64,000 nt of DNA from Bacteroidia bacterium (lineage in GTDB: Bacteria; Bacteroidota; Bacteroidia; Chitinophagales; Chitinophagaceae), in the NCBI GenBank assembly GCA_030426665.1, contig JAUHYD010000004.1, forward strand, positions 293,598-357,597. The letters run 5' to 3'. Shown one piece after another: positions 37,149 to 46,255 of the stretch; position 1 is the stretch's first letter, and every line of letters starts with the position of its first letter. The translations under genes and the position numbers were made by a program. The notes beneath the pieces were generated by a model. That model did no database searches and had not been told where the DNA came from. It worked only from the letters and a program-made list of their open reading frames with translations.

Positions 37149-37174
37149 GTAGAATAGGGAAATACCTATTCTAC
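37149..37174. promoter_or_regulatory. Inverted repeat upstream of the broken XRE gene
   Basis: Arms GTAGAATAGG and CCTATTCTAC (10 bp, perfect) are separated by GAAATA. It sits where the other XRE genes have the 16-bp dyad and is probably an operator of different sequence. Confidence 0.5.
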
Positions 37175-37223
37175 AAATAAGCTCTACTATCCATTGTTTC
37201 TGCAGAAAGATGCCGTTGAATGG

Positions 37224-37349
37224 TCAGCATGCTATCTGAAAGACATCTTCTTCCCCTTCTTGAGGTTCAATGTCTTCTTGGTATTTTTCTAAGTCGATTT
37301 GTATCTTTTCCCAGTCGAGTGTTCTAAACGTATCCCATGCTCCCCGCAT
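37224..37349 (-). CDS. Small acidic ORF downstream of gajB
   Basis: 41 residues, starting MRGAWDTFRTLDWEKIQIDL and then a strongly acidic stretch (EPQEGEED). Too short to judge; it may be a real small protein or the tail of a lost gene. The remaining bases between 37095 and 37464 show no other gene. Confidence 0.3.
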   Translation of the reverse strand: MRGAWDTFRTLDWEKIQIDLEKYQEDIEPQEGEEDVFQIAC

Positions 37350-37464
37350 CTAGAAAATACCAACCTTTGAATAATGAGGGTAGACTGGTTTAAAGTATTG
37401 AGACTCCAATCCTATCTATCATTATTACTTGGTATTATGAACATTGAACAAAATGCGTGCTTCC

Positions 37465-39222
37465 TTAGAAATAATCAAAAACTACATTTGACAACTCTGT
37501 AGTGGGTGTATAAGGTGCGCCTCTTTGTGTTCTATGTCCCACCTCTGATATAAGATGTAAGTGCTCCTTCGCTCTGGAGCAGATAACATAAAGAAGTTTT
37601 TTTGCCGCATCACGATCAACCTCACCCCAATTGGGAATATACCCATGCAACAGCCCAAACGATATGACTACCTCATATTCTTCTCCTTTCACACCGTGAC
37701 AAGTGCTAATAACAACACCATTTTTGGAATTGAATACTCGCTTCAAGACAGCTATATCGGTAGCGTAGTCAAAATCTTCGCGTGCAAGCTCAAGAGTCAC
37801 CACTTTAATAAACGATTCGAGCCTCTCAGCAAGTGCAGGGTAGTTTTCTAAGTTGATGTTTACACTTTCAAGAAAAAAATGAAATGCTGCTTTAATATAG
37901 TCTATCGATTCGTTGAGTTCTGACTGAAAAGTACGAATCAATCTCAAGAGAAATCGACGCCTATTGTTGATATGTGAAAGGAATTGTGGGAGGTGTTGGT
38001 CTATGTCGACAAGAAGTTCGTCAACCCATTGATAGCTTAGGCTATAATTTGAGTTTCCAGACTTACTTAGAAACAACCGAATCATTTTATACCAAACATT
38101 GTCCCTAACTTTCCTGAATGGACTTAGACCGTAAGCATCAAAATCAACCTGAGGTAACGTTGATTGCAGTTTACGGCCCATAGGAATTATCATTCGCCAT
38201 TGCGGTGCCACAACGCAAATCTGATTTGGAGGTACCCCGTCATCAATATAGGAAAGAATAAGCTCGGCGATATGTTCATGTACATCATTTCTGTGAATAT
38301 CTGTTTCATAAATAACTGTACCGGGTTCATCTGCAAAGTCAGACAAGGAAACTATATCAAATTCCGTTAGTTGGTAATTCGAATAATAATCGATGATACG
38401 TTGGGTGCTTCGATAATTCCCGGCCAACTCCAGTTGATCTATTTCGATTCCCCCGAACTGCTGAGAGATTTCATTTACTGTTTTAGCAACGCCACCTATA
38501 GAGCCATAAATTGCTTGAGATATATCTCCCACGAAAAACATTCTCGTTTTGAGATTTCCAGCTTTCACAATTTCAGCTAGGATTGCATATTGTAACTCCT
38601 GTGTATCTTGGTACTCATCCACACAAATAAAAGGGAAAAGATTCGAAAGCCTCAATCCTATAATTGGGAAACCAGTAACTAGCTTGTAAGAATAATAAAG
38701 AATATCATCAAAATCAATCAGATGTCTCAGCTGCAAAGTTGCTTTATATTCGTGGATAACGCTTAGGTGGGTACCGTCACTTACATTAAATGATCCATCC
38801 AAGTTGTAAGCTCGTTTTATATTGGCGAACCTTGGGATATTGTGTTTTCGTTTTAACTGTTCGATAAGCTGCTCCGCATCGTATTCATCAATAATACTAA
38901 ATCCGTTTTGTAGTTCAGTTAAATTCCCTAAATATGGTTTAAGTATCCATTCAAGACAAAAGGAATGAATCGTTCCAGTCCATAGTTGGTTAGTCTCAAT
39001 ATTAAATTTCGCAACTCTTCTTCTTATCTCATCGGCAGCTCGATTTGTAAATGTAAGTGCCACTAGTTTCTCTTTACTTTTTACTCCTCCCAGTTCAATA
39101 GCCAACTTGTGCGTCAAAACACGTGTTTTACCACTCCCAGGGCAAGCTGTTATAAGGACGTTCCCTTTAGCCATAACAGCTATTTTTTGCTCATCGTTTA
39201 AATCTTGTAGAAAACGATCCAT
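37465..39222 (-). CDS. gajB: UvrD-like helicase, Gabija GajB-type
   Basis: The protein has 585 residues. Superfamily 1A motifs: Walker A TACPGSGKTRVL (about 28-39), motif II FICVDEYQDTQEL, motif III GDISQAIYGSIGG, motif IV LAGNYRST, motif V STCHGVKGEEYEVV and motif VI LLYVICSRAKEH. It starts 3 bp after the OLD-family gene. In Gabija, GajB binds DNA ends and assists the GajA nuclease against phage. Length is close to known GajB. Other class 2 OLD-associated helicases are an alternative name for the same arrangement. Confidence 0.85.
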   Translation of the reverse strand: MDRFLQDLNDEQKIAVMAKGNVLITACPGSGKTRVLTHKLAIELGGVKSKEKLVALTFTNRAADEIRRRVAKFNIETNQLWTGTIHSFCLEWILKPYLGNLTELQNGFSIIDEYDAEQLIEQLKRKHNIPRFANIKRAYNLDGSFNVSDGTHLSVIHEYKATLQLRHLIDFDDILYYSYKLVTGFPIIGLRLSNLFPFICVDEYQDTQELQYAILAEIVKAGNLKTRMFFVGDISQAIYGSIGGVAKTVNEISQQFGGIEIDQLELAGNYRSTQRIIDYYSNYQLTEFDIVSLSDFADEPGTVIYETDIHRNDVHEHIAELILSYIDDGVPPNQICVVAPQWRMIIPMGRKLQSTLPQVDFDAYGLSPFRKVRDNVWYKMIRLFLSKSGNSNYSLSYQWVDELLVDIDQHLPQFLSHINNRRRFLLRLIRTFQSELNESIDYIKAAFHFFLESVNINLENYPALAERLESFIKVVTLELAREDFDYATDIAVLKRVFNSKNGVVISTCHGVKGEEYEVVISFGLLHGYIPNWGEVDRDAAKKLLYVICSRAKEHLHLISEVGHRTQRGAPYTPTTELSNVVFDYF

Positions 39223-39225
39223 AGC

Positions 39226-41349
39226 TTAAGCAGTGAGGAGTTTTGTAAGGTCGTCGTTAGGTAAGTTCTCGACGAGTATCTGAACTATCTGTTCAATGCG
39301 AGTACAAGCGTTTATTGCCTCCAATACCGCCGTGTAATTTACTTCATCTCCCCCAATAGCGTCACTTGAAAGTAGACTATAACGTTTGTTAGCGATTGCT
39401 CGGGCAACATTATAATTCAAGTGAGGCACGGCAAACCTAATCGCCTTCAAAATATAATCAGGGAAATGGGTGAGGTGAGTAATTTCCTCTCCGAGTAAAA
39501 TGGCGAACCAACCCTTACCAAATTTATTTGCCAAGCGTAATATTTCCATGCCGGAAATCGACAATGATTCATTGTTTAACTTTAAATTGATATCTCTTAT
39601 TGTTGCAGCTTGTGAATACTGTTTTGCGACAAGAGCACGTACCTCAGCCGCGTTCTCCGCTTCTATGAATTGTGCCTCAAAAGTATTGGTTGCATAAAAG
39701 CACTTTAGATATTCATTACCATCTACAAAGGTATCCAAAGCATTTTTTCTTGCTTCACCACTGACTTCTGAATTTCGGCAGCCTCTCTGCTCTGCTGTGT
39801 CATCCTCCAAGTTATCTGGCAATTCGATTAGACTACTATCTAAGTCAGTTATTATCGCACAATTTTTCCTTACTCGATCTGCATGAAATAGCGTTGCGAT
39901 ATTCTGAAAACCAGTGCTCCCGATGTTTATGAGACTAACCCCTATTTCATCAAGAGATATTCCGAATATTCGCTTAAACATAATTGGAATGAGAATTTGT
40001 TCTGCATCTCCTTCAACTAAAATTACGCCTTTCGCAAAAAGAAGATTACTCCTGACCGCATCCAAGTATCTTTCAATTCTGTTGATGGCATCTACTCCCA
40101 AATTCTTTGACGGACTAAACACATCGACATGATTGGCGTGCTTACTGATTATGTTGACTGAACTGATTTTACTAACGGAAGATATATGAGTAGAGTGAGT
40201 GCTGATGATTACTTGAGTTCGTCCTTCAGGTATTTTTTCAAAAAGAGTTTTTTGTATATGTGTGTGGATGTGTGCTTCAGGTTCTTCAATCAACAGAAAA
40301 TTTGCAATCTTATCTTGAGCTTTCACTTTTTCGTACTCTAGTAGTTTGGTAGATAGGTAGATTAGATTTGCTCCCCCCAAACTGAGCTCCCAAATTCTAC
40401 CTAAGTATGGTTCATCAAGGGAATCCCCAACCCATAATTTTAAAGATTGCATAAGCTTCTCCATATCAGCAGGCAATTCTGACTTGATGCTAACATTCGG
40501 AGCATAGGTTTCACCAACAGAGGAGCGAATAGTAGACGTGACACCATCTGCTATTTCCTTTACTTCGGATAAAGAGGATATTTGTTCGTTTAGTTCTGTG
40601 ACCTTAGAGACAATTTCATTTTTTGTTGCAATTTCAATACTTTTTTCTTTACCTCTAAGAAGGTTAATCAAAGGATTGTTTCTATATGATTTGAGGTCTG
40701 CTTCAACATCTCTCAATGCCTTTATGAAGGTGCAAGAAACTTCTCTCGTAAAATTTGATATATACAATTTTGAACCAAAGATTGCCTGCTCTTCATTTAG
40801 GGGGTTAGGAAAGATAATATTTTCAAAATCGCCAACATAAGTCTCATAGTTTTCATTCAATGAAAAATCCGTATTACTTCTTGCTGTATAAAGCAACTCG
40901 TAATCATCCAGAGTGATAATATCCCGAATTGCGGTTAGCTCCTCCTGGGTCTTTTCTAGAGTTTCAGATAATTCCCACATTTTTTTTCGTATTTCGTATT
41001 TCGGTCGAAAAATAACACTGCAACAACCTCTGGTAACATCCACTTCGTCTGCGGCACCTACCAAATGTACGGCAAGTGCTTGAGCTTCGTCACCATGATC
41101 AAGCTCGTTGAACATCAGTTGAATTATAATCCAGTGCCCCTTCCAATTATCCAACCCTCTATTGAAGTCTGTCTCGTAAAATTTATATGTTCTAGGTAAA
41201 GTTTCATCAAGCAATACTCTCATTGCTTGCATAACATTTGTCTTACCACATCCATTTTCTCCAATCAGAGTATTTATCCCTTTGGAAAAATTAAAGTTGC
41301 TATTGCTAAAATTGCGATAGTTGCGTAGGCATAGTTTTGATATATACAT
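39226..41349 (-). CDS. gajA: OLD-family ATPase-TOPRIM nuclease, Gabija GajA-type
   Basis: The protein has 707 residues. An N-terminal ABC-type ATPase has Walker A GENGCGKTNVM (about 31-41), signature LSLGGANLIYL and Walker B FLLIEEPEAHIHTH, and a C-terminal TOPRIM domain has ILVEGDAEQILIP (Glu) and IITDLDSS (DxD). This is the class 2 OLD layout that pairs with a UvrD helicase in Gabija, where GajA nicks DNA when nucleotide pools fall. The next gene is the GajB-like helicase. It is somewhat longer than typical GajA because of the TOPRIM-side inserts. Confidence 0.88.
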   Translation of the reverse strand: MYISKLCLRNYRNFSNSNFNFSKGINTLIGENGCGKTNVMQAMRVLLDETLPRTYKFYETDFNRGLDNWKGHWIIIQLMFNELDHGDEAQALAVHLVGAADEVDVTRGCCSVIFRPKYEIRKKMWELSETLEKTQEELTAIRDIITLDDYELLYTARSNTDFSLNENYETYVGDFENIIFPNPLNEEQAIFGSKLYISNFTREVSCTFIKALRDVEADLKSYRNNPLINLLRGKEKSIEIATKNEIVSKVTELNEQISSLSEVKEIADGVTSTIRSSVGETYAPNVSIKSELPADMEKLMQSLKLWVGDSLDEPYLGRIWELSLGGANLIYLSTKLLEYEKVKAQDKIANFLLIEEPEAHIHTHIQKTLFEKIPEGRTQVIISTHSTHISSVSKISSVNIISKHANHVDVFSPSKNLGVDAINRIERYLDAVRSNLLFAKGVILVEGDAEQILIPIMFKRIFGISLDEIGVSLINIGSTGFQNIATLFHADRVRKNCAIITDLDSSLIELPDNLEDDTAEQRGCRNSEVSGEARKNALDTFVDGNEYLKCFYATNTFEAQFIEAENAAEVRALVAKQYSQAATIRDINLKLNNESLSISGMEILRLANKFGKGWFAILLGEEITHLTHFPDYILKAIRFAVPHLNYNVARAIANKRYSLLSSDAIGGDEVNYTAVLEAINACTRIEQIVQILVENLPNDDLTKLLTA

Positions 41350-41654
41350 GGGCTATATGGGGAAATTAACTAGTTTTAAATTTATTATCAAATTGTCAGA
41401 ATACACATTTATTGTAGTGAATATAGTGGAAATTCCCGCCACAAGATAAGATTACCAGATAAAAGACAAAAAACACCCCCTCGGTTATTAGAAGGTTCTA
41501 GTACTATCAGCTAATACACATGGTGTTATTGTATTTAGTAGCCTGCAATTTAGAACTTTTATACAGCGTAGAACTTTTCCCTGTGTCACTCGTTTACTTT
41601 ATTATTAGTGTTATATTTGTTTAATAGTTTGTATATATAAAAACTTTTCTTGCC

Positions 41655-42441
41655 ATGGAGCGTCCGTCAATAAAAAATGTAGAAGACTTTGTTACAGATT
41701 TTATTAGATCTGTTGGGGGGTAAACGTATTGATGAGATAGATAGTAATGCTCAAGATTTTATGAATGCAGATTATTTTTTTCAATACGAGAATATTGTCT
41801 TGGAACTAAAAACTCTTGAGAAAGATCTTTTTTCGGATGAGGATTTTGAAAGAAATGAACGTTTACTCGATAAGTGGTTTGCTGACGGAACCCTTAATAA
41901 AGTCGATATCATCCCAATTTTATGTGGTCGTAAAGGCTTACCACAAAGTTGTTTGGCTGAAATAATCAAGCTATGCAGCCGAACTTTTCAGAAAATTATT
42001 GAAAAGGCCAACAAGCAGTTAAAGGAAACGAAAGAAAAGCTCGGTAATGAAGAAACCCAAAGAATAGTAATGATATGCAACGATGGAAATTTTTTTTTAG
42101 ATCACAAAAACCTTTTTGGTCTTCTGTGTAGTATTCTTGACAGAAGAAAAGAAATTGAAATTGAGGGTCTAGTTTATTTTACAGTCAATCAATCATCGGT
42201 AATACCAGATAACGATTTAGACTGGAGTATCTGGGCACCTGCCTACGGAGACACCGCAACTGATGATTTACATTTATTCGTCAATGAATTAGGAAGAAAG
42301 TTTCATGAGTTCTATTGCAAGGAGTTTAATCTCCCCATTACTGAACATAGAGAGTACCCTGGTTTTGAAGAGGGAGTTGCCGCTATTCAGGAAATGAGGT
42401 ACATCCCCAAGGAAGTCATTTATCCGAAGTCAAAGAAGTAG
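41655..42441 (+). CDS. PD-(D/E)XK nuclease-like gene interrupted at a G6 tract
   Basis: From ATG 41655 the frame reads MERPSIKNVEDFVTDFIRSV and then stops after G-G at TAA. Removing one G from the G6 run at 41715-41720 joins it to a long frame (GGKRIDEIDSNAQDFMNADY and on) of about 240 residues. The joined protein has ADYFF...IVLELKTLE, a D...E-x-K arrangement typical of PD-(D/E)XK nucleases. It lies divergent to the Gabija pair, about 300 bp away, and its 3' end overlaps the XRE gene. The break may be phase variation, ribosomal slippage, decay or a sequencing error. Confidence 0.7.
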
Positions 42442-42658
42442 GATCATGGGAGATAAGTTTTAGCAAATCTGGATACACCTCATGGGGCATCACACCTAAA
42501 ATTTGTGCCAGCCTAAACAAGTTCTCAACACTCGGCATAGTCTTCCCGCTCTCCCACATAGAGATACGATCATTACTTTTAAAACCCATCTTCTCAGCAA
42601 GCTCACTTTGTTTGAGCATTTTACAGTAACGGAAATGGCGGATATTGTTTGCTGTCAT
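42416..42658 (-). CDS. XRE-family regulator
   Basis: The protein has 80 residues with one helix-turn-helix (MLKQSELAEKMGFKSNDRIS then MWESGKTMP) and the family tail EVYPDLL. It overlaps the 3' end of the nuclease-like gene by 26 bp. The dyad (site B) lies about 50 bases upstream. It is one of five related regulators in the island. Confidence 0.85.
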   Translation of the reverse strand: MTANNIRHFRYCKMLKQSELAEKMGFKSNDRISMWESGKTMPSVENLFRLAQILGVMPHEVYPDLLKLISHDPTSLTSDK

Positions 42659-42706
42659 AGTATGTATTTTAGTTAGAATGATAACGTCGATGTAACCCAG
42701 GAGAAA

Positions 42707-42722
42707 TATCCATTTGTAGATA
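42707..42722. promoter_or_regulatory. Island dyad operator, site B
   Basis: TATCCATTTGTAGATA, between the divergent XRE gene and a small ORF. On the minus strand it is followed by TTTCTCCTGGGTTAC, the shared trailing block. Confidence 0.65.
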
Positions 42723-42732
42723 TACTCCGTAG

Positions 42733-42897
42733 ATGAAAAAACAAGAAAAACGGAATCTCGCAGAGTTTTTTAAAATACTATTAGGAGCAGAAACACGAGA
42801 AGAAGGGCGGAAGAAGCGATTAATATCTGAACCTTCTGGATTCTCTTTAGAGGGAGAATATACCTGCAGGGGCATAGGTCTATTGCCACTACTATAG
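42733..42897 (+). CDS. Small basic ORF, 3' end fused to foreign sequence
   Basis: 54 residues beginning MKKQEKRNLAEFFKILLGAE. The last dozen residues are read out of frame across an integrase fragment, so the natural C-terminus is probably lost. It starts 10 bases after dyad site B. Confidence 0.4.
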   Translation: MKKQEKRNLAEFFKILLGAETREEGRKKRLISEPSGFSLEGEYTCRGIGLLPLL

Positions 42898-42962
42898 GAT
42901 ATCAGGCTAATTTTATTCATAAATATGATGATGAGGTATTAGATGCAGTAGTTAATTTTTAA
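42870..42962 (+). pseudogene. Integrase C-terminal fragment
   Basis: The frame reads GHRSIATTIGYQANFIHKYD then DEVLDAVVNF and stop, closely matching the last 30 residues of the integrase at 30279-31487, including the catalytic Tyr context. Only this tail remains. Confidence 0.8.
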
Positions 42963-43831
42963 CACAAGACTTATTGTAACTATTACACGCATAACATTCT
43001 GTCATATTGCGTTTGATTCTCATTTCGATTGATGTATAAAATGTCTTGATATGATTTACTTTCTAAAGTTAACTATAATTTAATTTCAATGTGACAATTG
43101 AGCCACATATTTATGTACATTTACGCCATTGTTATTTTCTATTTTTTACTGTCTGAAAATTATTTTCAATTAATACTAGTGGCCTTGCAACTGTTTATGA
43201 AAAATCTTTTTGTTGCTAATGTTTTCAGGGAAGTGCGTATACACCGTGCGGCGTTATTGACATTTACACGAACTGTACTTAAACAGAGTAACTTATTGTC
43301 TATTGCATATAAAAAATATAAAATAAGAAAAAAGAGTAGGTTTGTACTTTCCTACTCTTCTTTCCAAAATAACCATTATGTCTCAACTACCACATACGAA
43401 AGTAATTTATCTCATCATATTTTAAAGTTTAATTTTCGTATACCTTTCAACAAAGGGGTAAGAACAAATGTTATTATTTTTCACACCTTATTGGGATACG
43501 TTTCCCAATCTCGATACTCACTCCTACTGCCGCATATGAAAATAAGGTTATTAGCAGCAGCGTGATAAGTATCTTAAAAAGCACTCTCTTCATAATATTT
43601 GAGTGTTTCAGTTTAACAATTGAACCACCTTCTCCGGGCAAGGGAGAGGGGGTTCTTTTTTATAGCACCAGCCAATTACAATTAGGTGAGTGTTTTCTAC
43701 TCTTTGATTTACACAGATTCGTAGTCATTCTGCGAGCATTACTGACTGACATATGTCTGTCTCTATGCTAAGGAGGATCGATGTACTTAATATTATAGCA
43801 CGTATAGTGTCTGAAGACAAATTACTAACGG

Positions 43832-43926
43832 CTCCCTACTGAGGTCTTGTGTTAATTGAGTGAGAATAAGTGAAACTATAAAAATGCGTTACTGTTCATT
43901 AGACCTTTCGAGTAGGGAGTTTTTTT
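43832..43926 (+). ncRNA. Candidate structured RNA with terminal U-run
   Basis: CTCCCTACT (43832-43840) pairs with AGTAGGGAG (43911-43919), and GGTCT (43843-43847) pairs with AGACC (43901-43905). The pairs close a 95-base element directly followed by T7. No gene precedes it closely, so it could be a small RNA with its own terminator. No family recognised. Confidence 0.35.
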
Positions 43927-44018
43927 ATAAAATTTGGCACATCTAACTTTACTTATATTGTTACCCCAAAGCTATCTTTCTAATGTTACCATATTATTAT
44001 CATAAATTTACTCTTGCA

Positions 44019-44049
44019 TTATCATAACATTTAGGAAATGTTATGATAA
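44019..44049. repeat. 31-bp near-perfect palindrome
   Basis: Arms TTATCATAACATTT and AAATGTTATGATAA (14 bp, perfect) around AGG. No T-run follows, so it is not a terminator. It could be an operator or recombinase site. Confidence 0.6.
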
Positions 44050-44385
44050 CTTTCAAAAGACAATATGGCAGATATTTTAAGTTGTGAGAATAATTTGAGA
44101 CAAATTTGCAGGCGACAAACTTTGTTTTGTGGTTTCTCATAAATGTAGGCATTGGGCCTCTTTGAAAAGTAATATTTTATAACTAAGGCCAATTTTAAAA
44201 TTTAGAGGTATTTAGTACAATATATCTTGAGCTATTAAGAACAATTGTCTATCGCTATTTGTGCAAATGACTCTCATATATTGCGGGGAACTCCTGACTA
44301 TATTTACGAAACAAGTACCGTACTTGACGAATCAGATGTATGTTATAGATATTTTAAATAGAATTTGCATTTGCTGCTTGAATTC

Positions 44386-44682
44386 AGCACCCAATCAATC
44401 ATTAGTTTCAAATACATGGCATACCGAGGTAAGTTTCCCAAATCATCTTGTGTAAATACAGGGAAAACTCTTTTGCCAAATAATCGGCACCGCTTGAGCC
44501 CACTCTAAAGGAAATCATAGTTACTACATTGCCGAATATAGCTGCTCTCCCCCGTTCTTCCACTTGCTCAATGCAATGTACAAATAGAATGGTCTTCGGG
44601 TATGCTCCGGCTTCCTTGACCTATGCAGTGCTGCAAGCTGTTTAGCGTTCACCAACATGGCTCCAAGGAGAGAAAATGAGGA
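44386..44682 (-). pseudogene. Decayed fragment of the VirD4/HerA-like ATPase
   Basis: Similar over its length to parts of 33697-34090 (intact ATPase), with a central deletion that removes the Walker B region upstream and several frameshifts. Shared stretches include TATGCAGTGCTGCAAGCTGT and ATGGCTCCAAGGAGAGA. Confidence 0.75.
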
Positions 44683-44818
44683 GCAGAAATATTACTAGTT
44701 AGAAACTATGACTGAGTTACGGGTCAAAATATTTCTCGATAATAAATGCCGAAAAGACGGTCACGAAATCAAGAAGTGTGAAGAATGTCGAAAGGATCTG
44801 TCTCTTGATGAATTTTGA
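44675..44818 (+). pseudogene. Broken copy of the small ORF at 47184-47429
   Basis: The frame NEEQKYY, amber stop, then LETMTELRVKIFLDNKCRKD matches NPEYYQLEYLAELLVEIFLG of the intact ORF. The TAG at 44696-44698 replaces the Gln codon. Its end overlaps the XRE gene exactly as in the intact copy. Confidence 0.75.
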
Positions 44819-45086
44819 GAAAATTCCGATTCTCACACTCCATTATCTCTGTGTGAATTTGTTCACACAGTTCTGGATACAGGTCATCTACGGTCACATT
44901 GTAGAGCTTACACAGTCGTATGATGTTTATCAGCCCGGGCTGTGCTCTTCCCCGCTCCCAGTGAGACAAGCGGTCGATAACTTCAAAGCCCATAATATCG
45001 GCGACATCTTTTTGTCGGAGATTGATTTTGTGTCTGAGCGCACGTATTTGGTTAGAGTCGAGTCCGGATTGGTATTTGGTATTCAT
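44769..45086 (-). CDS. XRE-family regulator, duplicate 1
   Basis: 105 residues, nearly identical to the gene at 47380-47697. The helix-turn-helix is NLRQKDVADIMGFEVIDRLS then HWERGRAQPG, followed by DDLYPEL. The dyad (site C) lies 47 bases upstream. It is part of the 574-bp duplicated block. Confidence 0.85.
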   Translation of the reverse strand: MNTKYQSGLDSNQIRALRHKINLRQKDVADIMGFEVIDRLSHWERGRAQPGLINIIRLCKLYNVTVDDLYPELCEQIHTEIMECENRNFLKIHQETDPFDILHTS

Positions 45087-45132
45087 ATAGGTATTATCAT
45101 TGATTAGGCTGTTAGCGGTAAGACAGGAGAAA

Positions 45133-45148
45133 TATTCACAAGTAGATA
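45133..45148 (-). promoter_or_regulatory. Island dyad operator, site C
   Basis: TATTCACAAGTAGATA upstream of XRE duplicate 1. The minus-strand continuation is TTTCTCCTGTCTTACCGC. Confidence 0.7.
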
Positions 45149-45150
45149 CA

Positions 45151-45269
45151 TTATGGTGGGTCTTCTTTTAGTATTTCTAATAGCCGTTGAAGATCTTTTG
45201 TGTATAGACGGCATGTTTCTAAAGGTATTAATGGAGACTTGGTGGTAGTAGTGTGTTTGTACTTCCGTC
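45151..45269 (-). pseudogene. C-terminal remnant of a large serine recombinase
   Basis: The frame KYKHTTTTKSPLIPLETCRL then DLQRLLEILKEDPP and stop aligns with the last 40 residues of the recombinase at 47762-49366. An upstream in-frame extension to 45375 is unrelated to the recombinase. Confidence 0.8.
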
Positions 45270-45384
45270 TCTTGTGGCGCACCGCATGAGACCCACAGAA
45301 AACCTTACAGTGTAAGGGTTTCTTGTTTTGTGTTAGTGCCAAAAAGACACAGGAGGGCTTGAGGATTCGAACCAACCGGATACA

Positions 45385-46194
45385 CTACTTCTTTAGATGA
45401 AGAACGTCTAGCTTTGAATAAAAACGACTCGCTGATGCGGCGGCAATAATTGCCAACTGTTTATTATCTACCATTTTACTGACAAATGTTAGTAAACCTA
45501 GCACGTAATCATCTTGATATTCATGTGGAATGATAGTACTGAGCATGTCAACTTTACCTTCAAACACAAGACCTGGTTGCGCATTTTGTAATGCTTGAAC
45601 AAACGGCATCATTTGCCTAAAATCAACCCCTTTCGGAATAAGAAAAAACTGAATGCAAATTGCTCCGTCAGTACCTTTCAGCTCTATAACCGTAGAACCT
45701 TCATATTTATCATTTGTTACAAAAGATTTTTGTATTTCCTTAATATCTCCTTCTGCTATCTCTGGGTAGATTACTTTTCGCGGCCCACTCTTCAACAAAG
45801 CTTGGTCGCCATAAACAAACGATGCTGCATGATACATATTATTTGTAAGATGTTGCGCAAAAAGAGGTAAAACTTTCTCTCTTTTCGTTCCCGTTACTCT
45901 TGTGAAGTGGTGTTTATTTTGAACAAGATCTTTCATGAACGTTATATGATCATAATCATATATGCCGGGTAGTTCTGGAAAAAATGAATAGGACCCGTTT
46001 TGATTTAATGTTATTACACCGAAGGTGAAATAGTCGTTTTTAATTTTTAAATAAATGGGTAGGATTTTCCCTAAGGGGCCGCCTTGAAATACTAGTTTAT
46101 GAAAAACTCGGTCAAAAACTGTAATGCCTAAATCCTTACTAGTAAATTTTGAGTTTATGAATCCGTTTTCGATTACAAGTTGTACTTTTTTCAT
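45385..46194 (-). CDS. Uncharacterised protein paired with the HEPN gene
   Basis: 269 residues, no recognised domain. It starts MKKVQLVIENGFINSKFTSK, is rich in strands and shows no membrane segment. It follows the AbiJ-like HEPN gene by 61 bp on the same strand, so it is probably a partner (sensor, antitoxin or scaffold). It lies inside the bracket formed by the duplicated block. Confidence 0.6.
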   Translation of the reverse strand: MKKVQLVIENGFINSKFTSKDLGITVFDRVFHKLVFQGGPLGKILPIYLKIKNDYFTFGVITLNQNGSYSFFPELPGIYDYDHITFMKDLVQNKHHFTRVTGTKREKVLPLFAQHLTNNMYHAASFVYGDQALLKSGPRKVIYPEIAEGDIKEIQKSFVTNDKYEGSTVIELKGTDGAICIQFFLIPKGVDFRQMMPFVQALQNAQPGLVFEGKVDMLSTIIPHEYQDDYVLGLLTFVSKMVDNKQLAIIAAASASRFYSKLDVLHLKK

Positions 46195-46255
46195 CTTTTT
46201 TCAAGGTTATGTTATATAGCATTTCTACTCGAATTACATAGCGTACTCAAATCAA

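Larger units (their letters stand above)
42963..44385. other. AT-rich spacer without a credible gene
   Basis: A frame at 43098-43565 has no domain and poor composition. The stretch contains a hairpin usable as a minus-strand terminator (AAGAGTAGG 43332-43340 with CCTACTCTT 43351-43359, followed on that strand by T-rich sequence), a weak GC hairpin with T6 near 43632-43664, the RNA-like element at 43832 and the palindrome at 44019. Confidence 0.5.

Noticed and set aside
43098..43565. Plus-strand frame of 155 codons in the spacer
   Set aside because: It spans a hairpin terminator and has unlikely composition; no homology is recognisable.
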